Part shown: one piece after another, positions 58,332-64,000 of the stretch
Layout of the letters: the number at the start of each line of letters is the position of its first letter
Numbering within the stretch: position 1 is the stretch's first letter
Position numbers and translations under genes: made by a program
DNA from: Actinocorallia herbida
GTDB lineage: Bacteria > Actinomycetota > Actinomycetes > Streptosporangiales > Streptosporangiaceae
NCBI RefSeq assembly: GCF_003751225.1
Contig: NZ_RJKE01000001.1
Location: forward strand, 2,604,001-2,668,000
DNA: 64,000 bases
Direction: 5' to 3'
The notes under the pieces: generated by a model
Told to the model about the DNA's origin: nothing
The model's input: the letters and a program-made list of their open reading frames with translations, nothing else
Database searches by the model: none

Positions 58332-60553
58332 CACTCCTCCGTTCCGGTGAGCGGGCGGATGTCGTCGGGATGGGCGGCGCCGATCCGGACCACGTCGGTG
58401 GCCTGGAGGCGGCCGCACGAGGGGCAGGAGTAGGCGCGCAGCTCCAGGCCCTCGTCCAGGCGGGTGGCGTGGCCGAACGCGTGCACGTCGCGGCTGGTCG
58501 CCTGCGCGGCGTGCGCGCGCCACGGCTCGTCGGCGCGGGAGAGGACGCAGCCGCAGGCGCAGGCGATCCAGCGGCTTCCGTCGGCCTCGACGACGGCGAG
58601 GCCGTCGCCCATCGGGTGGATCCGGGTGCGTGCGCCCTGCGGCTGCTCCGGAAGGGGGAGCCCGGCGGGCAGGGACAGGCGCGCCGCGCGCAGGCTCGCG
58701 CGCCGGGCGGCGGTGGCCGGGCCGTCGATCCCGCCGTCATCGCCCAGGACCACCCCGTAGAGGCGGACCGCCGCGCCGGCGGTGACGGCCCCGAAGTCGA
58801 GGTCGGCCTGGACGGCCGCGGCGGGCCGGTCGAGCGGATCGCCCCAGCCGCCGCCCGCCTGCGGCACGGTGGCCAGGACGTCGTCGTCGCCCAGGTGGTA
58901 GAGGCCCTGGCGGCCCCGCATGACCGGGCGCTCGCCGGACAGGTCGCCGACCGAGGGGATGGTCCCGGCCGCGAGCCTGGCCTTGACGTCGCTCCCGTGC
59001 ACGACGGTGCGGGTGTTCTGCGCGCCGGGGTAGCCGCCGAAGATCCCCGTGGAGTTCGGCACCTCCCAGCCGTGCGCGGAGTTCAGCGCGGTCACGTCCC
59101 GGCCGCTGTGCACGGTGTAGACGGCGCCCATGCTCATCCCACCGCGGTGGCGGCCCGCGCCGCCGGAGTCGGCGACGAGCCCGCGCCACAGGTACAGCAG
59201 CGGCGAGTCCATCTCGACGGCCTCGACGTTGGAGATCCGCTGCCGTTCGATGTTGTGCTGGCCCTGCGTCCAGGCCCCGTCGCGGTGCGAGTACGCCGCG
59301 CCGCCCGTCGCGAGGCAGTCCATGATCACGTAGGTCTGGCGGGCCCCGTTGTCGCCCGCGCCGGTCAGGACGAACTTGTCGGGGCCGCCGGCCGGACCCG
59401 CCTGGGCCTCCCGCAGCAACTCGTCGGAGCAGGCCGCGAGCTTCGACAGGCACTCCAGCGCCGTCATCTCGACGAGCCAGCCCGCCTCCAGCGCCCCGCC
59501 GCTCACCGCCGCCGGACGTGCCGCGTTGCAGATCAGGCCCTCGGGGCACTCGACCTCGACCGGCTGGAACAGGCCCTCGTTCCAGGGTGCGTCGAACGCC
59601 AGCGTCGGCAGCAGCGCCGCGGCGATCCCGGCCATCATCCCGGAGTAGGCGCAGTTGATGTAGCCCTTGGCCTGCGGAGAGGAGCCGGAGAAGTCGAAGT
59701 GCAGGGTGTCGCCGCGCTTGGTGAGCACGAGGTCGACCTCGTAGGTGGCGTTCTCCGACGACTGGGCCAGGCCGCCGTCGTTGTCGAGGAACGCCCGCGA
59801 GTGCAGCCGGGCGTCGGGCAGCAGCGCGAGCCGGTTGCGCAGGCGGCGCTCCGACAGGCCGATGAGGTTGGCCATCACCGTGCGGACCGTCGCCGCGCCG
59901 TACTTCTCGGCCAGCGCCGTCATGGCGCGGATCGCGGTGTTGTTCGCGCCGATGAGCGCCCGCAGGTCGAGGTTGACGGTCGGGGCCATGCGGGTGTGGC
60001 CGAGGATCAGGTTCCACACGTCGGTGCGGACCTCGCCGCCGTCGACGAGCTTCGTCGGCGGCATCTGGAGGCCCTCCTGGTAGGAGTCCGTCGCGTCGAT
60101 GCAGAAGCTGCCGGGGGTCATGCCGCCGACGTCGACCATGTGGCACATCGCGCCGGTCCAGGCGAGCAGTTCGCCGTCGAAGAAGATCGGGGCGATGAGG
60201 CCGACGTCCTGGGCGTGGACGGTGCCCTTCCAGGGGTCGTTGACGATGAACATGTCGCCCGGACGGATCCCGGGGGAGTCGGTGCAGTCCTCGATGACCG
60301 AGCGGGTGATCGCGGCCATGGACGAGGCGTGCGACAGGATCGTGCGGCCCATCGCGGCGACCGAGCCGTCCGGCAGGTAGAGGCCGACGTTGTAGTCGCT
60401 GGCCTCGACCACGTGGGTGGAGCCGGAGATGGCCGCGAGGGTCGCGCCCTGCTCGTCGGTGATGGCCAGCAGCCGGTGCCGGATGACCTCGAAGGTGATC
60501 GGGTCGATGGCCGTGCCGGACTCGGTGGCCGTGCCGGTGGCGGAAATGGTCAC
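58331..60553 (-). CDS. hydantoinase B/oxoprolinase-type subunit with fused C-terminal zinc domain
   Basis: A 740-residue protein. Residues about 14-560 are the HyuB domain: DPITFEVIRHRLLAITDEQG, FIVNDPWKGTVHAQDVGLIAP and GAGRHRGGMSMGAVYTV are typical. The last 80 residues hold two Cys clusters, WIACACGCVLSRADEPWR (Cys665/667/669) and YSCPSCGRLQATDVV (Cys710/713), spaced as in the gamma subunit of acetone and acetophenone carboxylases. HyuB proteins are usually 520-600 long, so this looks like a beta-gamma fusion. With HyuA it should form an ATP-dependent carboxylase or hydantoinase-like enzyme. GTG 60553 overlaps the HyuA stop. Confidence 0.88.
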   Translation of the reverse strand: MTISATGTATESGTAIDPITFEVIRHRLLAITDEQGATLAAISGSTHVVEASDYNVGLYLPDGSVAAMGRTILSHASSMAAITRSVIEDCTDSPGIRPGDMFIVNDPWKGTVHAQDVGLIAPIFFDGELLAWTGAMCHMVDVGGMTPGSFCIDATDSYQEGLQMPPTKLVDGGEVRTDVWNLILGHTRMAPTVNLDLRALIGANNTAIRAMTALAEKYGAATVRTVMANLIGLSERRLRNRLALLPDARLHSRAFLDNDGGLAQSSENATYEVDLVLTKRGDTLHFDFSGSSPQAKGYINCAYSGMMAGIAAALLPTLAFDAPWNEGLFQPVEVECPEGLICNAARPAAVSGGALEAGWLVEMTALECLSKLAACSDELLREAQAGPAGGPDKFVLTGAGDNGARQTYVIMDCLATGGAAYSHRDGAWTQGQHNIERQRISNVEAVEMDSPLLYLWRGLVADSGGAGRHRGGMSMGAVYTVHSGRDVTALNSAHGWEVPNSTGIFGGYPGAQNTRTVVHGSDVKARLAAGTIPSVGDLSGERPVMRGRQGLYHLGDDDVLATVPQAGGGWGDPLDRPAAAVQADLDFGAVTAGAAVRLYGVVLGDDGGIDGPATAARRASLRAARLSLPAGLPLPEQPQGARTRIHPMGDGLAVVEADGSRWIACACGCVLSRADEPWRAHAAQATSRDVHAFGHATRLDEGLELRAYSCPSCGRLQATDVVRIGAAHPDDIRPLTGTEE

Positions 60554-62679
60554 GCCTCCCCCTTGCAGTCGATGACGAGGTTGCTGTGGTGGTCGACGGC
60601 GAGCGTCTGGTCCGGGCCGAGCACGACGGTGGTGCCGGCGAACTCCAAGATCGCGGGGCCGCGCAGGGCCGCGCCGCTGCCGAGGCCCTCGCCGCGGTAG
60701 ACGCGGGTGGCGACCCGGCCGGTCTCGGGGAAGTGCACGGCGCGCTCGCCGATGAGCGCGGCGTCGGGGTCGGCCGCGCCCGGGTACTGGCCCTCGCGGA
60801 CGTCGGTGATCTTCACCCGGCCCTCGACGCGCAGGGTGTGGATCTCCACGCCCGCGCCGAGCAGGGCGGTGCCCGCGCCGTAGATCCGCTCGTAGGCGGC
60901 GCGGAAGTCCTCGATCAGCCCGCGCAGCACCTCGGTGGTGACCGGGCCGTCGGCGACGGTGAGGGGCAGTTCGTGCGACTGGCGGCGGAACTTCAGGTAC
61001 GCCACGCGGGAGAGCCGGACGCGCGGGTCGTCGTCCAGGTCGGCGCGGCACTGGGCGGCCAGCGCGTCGAACGTGGCGGAGATGCGCTCGGCGTCCAGGT
61101 GCGCGGCGGGGTCCTGCGAGCCAGGGGGAGTGCGGTGCACTTCCGTCGTCTGGACGGCCCGGTACCGGTCGGAGGTGACGGTGCCGTAGGCGGAGTGGAC
61201 CGTCGAGGTCGGCGGGACGACGAGCGTCGCGATGCCCGCGGCCTCGGTGTAGGCGTAGGCGTGGGTGGGGCCCGCCCCGCCGTAGGCGTAGACGACGAAG
61301 TCACGCGGGTCATGGCCCTGCTCGACCGTCACCTTGCGCAGAAGGTCGGCCATCTGGTTGTCGGCGACCTTGCGGATGCCCGCCGCGGCCTCCTCGACGG
61401 TCAGGCCGAGCGGGTCGGCCACGTGCACGCGGATCGCCTTCTCGGCGAGCGCGCGGTCCAGCGGCATCCGGCCGCCGAGGAAGCGGGCCGGGTCGATGAT
61501 GCCGAGGACCACGTCGGCGTCGGTCACGGTCGGGCGGTCGCCGCCACGGCCGTAGCAGGCGGGGCCGGGCACCGATCCGGCGCTTTCGGGGCCGACGGTC
61601 AGCACGCCCGACTCGTCCACGCCCGCCAGCGAGCCGCCGCCCGCGCCGATCGCCGTCACCTTGATGCGCGGCAGCGCCAGATGCAGGTCGCCGACCTCGC
61701 TGACCCGCTCCACCAGCGGCTCGCCGTCGATGATGAGGCCGACGTCGAAGCTGGTGCCGCCCATGTCGGAGGTGATGACGTTGCGGTGCCCGAGCCGCGC
61801 GGCGAGCGCGGTCGAGGCCAGGACGCCGCCCGCGGGGCCGGAGGTGAGCATCGACGCCGAGCGGCGCGCCGCGTCCTCGGCCCGCATGACGCCGCCGCCG
61901 GAGTCCATGATGGAGAAGTCGCCGGTGAACCCGGTGGCGCGCAGGCGGCCTTCCAGGTTGGCGACGTAGTCGCGGATGACCGGGCCGAGGTAGCTGTTGA
62001 CGACCGTGGTCGCGGACCGCTCGTACTCGCCGATGACCGGCGCGACCTCGTGCGAGAGCGTCGCGTAGGCCTCGGGCCACTCCTCGGCGATGATCTCGGC
62101 GACCTTCTCCTCGTGCGCGCCGTTCACGAACGACCACAGGAACGACACCGCGAGAGCGCGCACGCCCTCGGCGCGGAGCCTGCGGAGCGTCGCCCGCACC
62201 TCGGCCTCGTCCAGTGCGACGATCTCGGCCCCCGCGGCGTCGGTCCGCTCGGTGATCTCCACGATCCGCGACCGCGGCACGATCGGGTCGGGGTTGCGGC
62301 GGCGGCTGTAGTGGCCGGTCGCCGCGCCCATCCCGACCCACGAGGTCATCGACCGCTGGATGAGCATGGTGTCGCTGAACCCGCGCGTGGTGAGCAGCGC
62401 CGTCGGCGCGCCCTTGCGCTCGATCAGCGCGTTCGTCGCGGCGGTCGTGCCGTGGGCGAAGTAGACGACGGCGGCGCAGAAGTCCCCGAGGTCCATCCCG
62501 TAGGACTCCGCGGCGAGCCTGAGCGCGTTGACGACGCCCTCGGACCTGTCCTCGGGGGTCGTCGGCGACTTGAACAGCCGCGGTGGCCGCCCGTCGCGAA
62601 GGGCGACGAGGTCGGTGAACGTACCCCCCACGTCCGTGCCCACAAAGAACCGCGGACTTGATTCCGAATTACTTTCCAC
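60550..62679 (-). CDS. hydantoinase A/acetone-carboxylase-type ATP-dependent subunit
   Basis: A 709-residue protein of the HyuA/oxoprolinase family. The sugar-kinase/Hsp70-like ATPase motif is FVGTDVGGTFTDLVAL (about 12-27), followed by FAHGTTAATNALIER, a second phosphate loop SDMGGTSFDVGLI (about 304-316), and GAGGGSLA. YAYGGAGPTHAYAYTEAAGI and the C-terminal beta domain are complete. The family phosphorylates amide or enol oxygens with ATP before hydrolysis or carboxylation. The length matches AcxA (about 717). GTG 62679 has only a weak ribosome site. First gene of the operon, so its promoter should lie in 62680-63215. Confidence 0.92.
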   Translation of the reverse strand: MESNSESSPRFFVGTDVGGTFTDLVALRDGRPPRLFKSPTTPEDRSEGVVNALRLAAESYGMDLGDFCAAVVYFAHGTTAATNALIERKGAPTALLTTRGFSDTMLIQRSMTSWVGMGAATGHYSRRRNPDPIVPRSRIVEITERTDAAGAEIVALDEAEVRATLRRLRAEGVRALAVSFLWSFVNGAHEEKVAEIIAEEWPEAYATLSHEVAPVIGEYERSATTVVNSYLGPVIRDYVANLEGRLRATGFTGDFSIMDSGGGVMRAEDAARRSASMLTSGPAGGVLASTALAARLGHRNVITSDMGGTSFDVGLIIDGEPLVERVSEVGDLHLALPRIKVTAIGAGGGSLAGVDESGVLTVGPESAGSVPGPACYGRGGDRPTVTDADVVLGIIDPARFLGGRMPLDRALAEKAIRVHVADPLGLTVEEAAAGIRKVADNQMADLLRKVTVEQGHDPRDFVVYAYGGAGPTHAYAYTEAAGIATLVVPPTSTVHSAYGTVTSDRYRAVQTTEVHRTPPGSQDPAAHLDAERISATFDALAAQCRADLDDDPRVRLSRVAYLKFRRQSHELPLTVADGPVTTEVLRGLIEDFRAAYERIYGAGTALLGAGVEIHTLRVEGRVKITDVREGQYPGAADPDAALIGERAVHFPETGRVATRVYRGEGLGSGAALRGPAILEFAGTTVVLGPDQTLAVDHHSNLVIDCKGEA

Positions 62680-63215
62680 GCTTTCCCGCCCATTTCCAGA
62701 ATGAAAAGGTCAGCGCAGCACCGTTCCCATCGTCGATATGACGAACGTGTTGCGCCTCGCGCCACACTCTGCGCGGTGACCGCCATCACTCACAACGCCC
62801 GAGTCCGCACCGCGGACCGACCCGCGCAACCCGCCTTCGCCCCCGATCCCCACAGGTGCCGACCCCGAGCCCCCAGGCCACCCGGCCTGCCGGGCCTCAC
62901 GGGGGCGTGGGTTCCGCCAAGGACCTCGCCGTGGCGCGGACGTCGTCGGTGCCTTGGCGCTGGGTTCCCCTGCGCCGACCGTTGCGCGGAAAAGGTGCCG
63001 ATGGACCGTCACGTCAACGCACGATGCGAGACGGCGGCCGGTGCGGGCCTTTCGGAATCAGGAAGGCGACGGTCGAAGGCGGCGAAGCGGCGACGTGGGC
63101 GCTGATCGGGACGTTCGAACCCGCGGCGCGACCGGGCGATTGCGGACGAGGCGGCGCTGTGCCGTTCCGTCGGAGGTCCCGAGGTGCTCCACGAGCAGGT
63201 CGAGGTGGCGCCGGG
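62680..63215. other. Promoter region of the 12-gene operon; otherwise gene-free
   Basis: 536 bases. A lower-GC patch (62640-62710) straddles the start of HyuA. No convincing palindrome, RNA or coding sequence was recognised; short open frames here have poor codon use. Confidence 0.5.
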
Positions 63216-63971
63216 TCAGGGGGCGGTGGGGTGCCAGAGGGTCACCCGGAATTCGATCTTGGTGGGGGCGTTGCCGGGGCGGCGGGCGGCGTGGGCGGGG
63301 GTGTAGCGGGTGATCTCGGCCATGGCGGTGTTGCCCTGGTCGGTGGTGAGGCAGAAGACCGTGCCGAGCGGGGGGCGGACGGACATTTTGGTGGTCTTGA
63401 AGGTGGACGTCTTGGCGCGGTGGGCGCAGGCGGCGGCGTCGAGAGGGGATGCGGCGGGCTTGAGCTGGGCGGCCGTGCGGCCGGGGAGCAGGGTCAGGCC
63501 ACCGCGGGCGGGGTTCCGGTAGGTGAACTCGGCGGCCAAGCGGGTGCCGGACTCCTTGGCCGCCGCCGCCAGGGACGTCCAGGCCTTTTCGGTGTGGCGG
63601 GCGGTGGCGGGGGCGTCGAAGTCGATCGCGGTGACGGCGCGGCCGGGGGGGAGGGCGAGGGTCAGGGACCTGTTCTCGAAGACGAGTTCATACTCGGCGG
63701 GGCCCGGGGACGTGGGCGCCGGGGTGGGGGCGCCGCCCGCGCCGGACGGGGCCGACAGCTGCGGTGGGTTCGAGGCCGGGACGGTCGGTCGCGGCTCGGG
63801 TTCGTCGTCGAAGGGGAAACGGCCGCTGACCAGGGCGAGGAGCGTGATGATGACGGCGCCGACGAGCGAGGTCGCGGCGGCCGACAGGAGGAAGGGCTTG
63901 AGGCCCTTTCCCGGCGGCTGTCCGCGGTCCGGGGGCGGAGTCGTGGTGTGCGGTGGCTGCGCCGATGCCAA
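63216..63971 (-). CDS. membrane-anchored hypothetical protein
   Basis: A 251-residue protein with a short Pro-rich cytoplasmic N-terminus (TTTPPPDRGQPP), one TM helix (about 27-48, FLLSAAATSLVGAVIITLLALV), an extracytoplasmic Pro/Ser/Ala linker (about 57-92), and a folded domain of about 155 residues with a Cys pair (Cys181 and Cys206) that could form a disulfide. The TTG start at 63971 has GGGAGG six bases upstream. I recognise no family; the layout is common among actinobacterial envelope proteins. It is separated from the operon by 536 bases and is not evidently linked to it. Confidence 0.75.
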   Translation of the reverse strand: MASAQPPHTTTPPPDRGQPPGKGLKPFLLSAAATSLVGAVIITLLALVSGRFPFDDEPEPRPTVPASNPPQLSAPSGAGGAPTPAPTSPGPAEYELVFENRSLTLALPPGRAVTAIDFDAPATARHTEKAWTSLAAAAKESGTRLAAEFTYRNPARGGLTLLPGRTAAQLKPAASPLDAAACAHRAKTSTFKTTKMSVRPPLGTVFCLTTDQGNTAMAEITRYTPAHAARRPGNAPTKIEFRVTLWHPTAP

Positions 63972-64000
63972 GACGTACCTCCCGGAGCCTTTCCCATGGC

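Noticed and set aside
58370-60700. A 776-codon plus-strand frame opposite HyuB
   Set aside because: The minus strand carries an unmistakable HyuB with coupled neighbours. The plus frame is Gly/Ala/Val/Arg-rich without domains.

Overview
The window is high-GC (about 70% or more), with dense and often overlapping genes, frequent GTG/TTG starts, and regulator families (TetR, HxlR, IclR, FCD-GntR, DUF574-type methyltransferase, Roadblock-like) typical of actinomycetes. A Streptosporangiales/Thermomonosporaceae-like host is plausible, but that is inference. It looks chromosomal and catabolic. No rRNA, CRISPR array or prophage was seen. There is one TnpB-like gene and one tRNA-like sequence.

Region 1 (1-12.4 kb) and region 2 (19.9-38 kb) form a long archipelago of acyl-CoA metabolism. 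They hold four AMP-dependent acyl-CoA ligases (one cut by the window edge), four enoyl-CoA hydratase-like proteins, two acyl-CoA dehydrogenases, three SDRs, two thiolases, a MaoC hydratase, two CaiB/Frc CoA-transferases, SnoaL/limonene-epoxide-hydrolase-like proteins, two amidohydrolase-2 proteins and a KshA-like Rieske oxygenase. Many of these transcription units start from short islands of nearly pure A+T (seven found) that share a TATACATTCT-like core. This suggests one regulon for degradation of a lipophilic, steroid-like or terpenoid-like or aromatic acid substrate. A substrate-binding-fold protein without any export signal sits inside one of these operons.

Between them (12.5-19.9 kb) is an accessory stretch. 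It holds a TetR/FMN-reductase/MFS efflux locus with clustered operators, a TnpB-like protein followed by tandem hairpins, a truncated XRE regulator, DoxX/HxlR and GNAT genes, and a tRNA-Trp-like sequence with an enlarged anticodon loop.

Region 3 (38-49.7 kb) is resistance- and signalling-like. It holds a rifampicin-monooxygenase-like flavoprotein, a methyltransferase, TetR plus MMPL transporter with nested palindromic operators, a NarL-type two-component system next to an FtsX/ATPase ABC exporter, an orphan histidine kinase, and an overlooked 55-residue secreted peptide gene.

Region 4 (49.7-62.7 kb) is a single minus-strand run of twelve nearly contiguous genes: HyuA, a HyuB carrying a C-terminal acetone-carboxylase-gamma-like zinc domain, LigB and LigA extradiol dioxygenase subunits, a sugar-type ABC importer, an IclR regulator, a dienelactone hydrolase, two paralogous alpha/beta hydrolases (one lacking its catalytic His) and a class II aldolase. 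It reads as a complete uptake, carboxylation, ring-cleavage and chain-shortening pathway for an aromatic, possibly ketone-bearing, compound. It is the best candidate here for an undescribed system.
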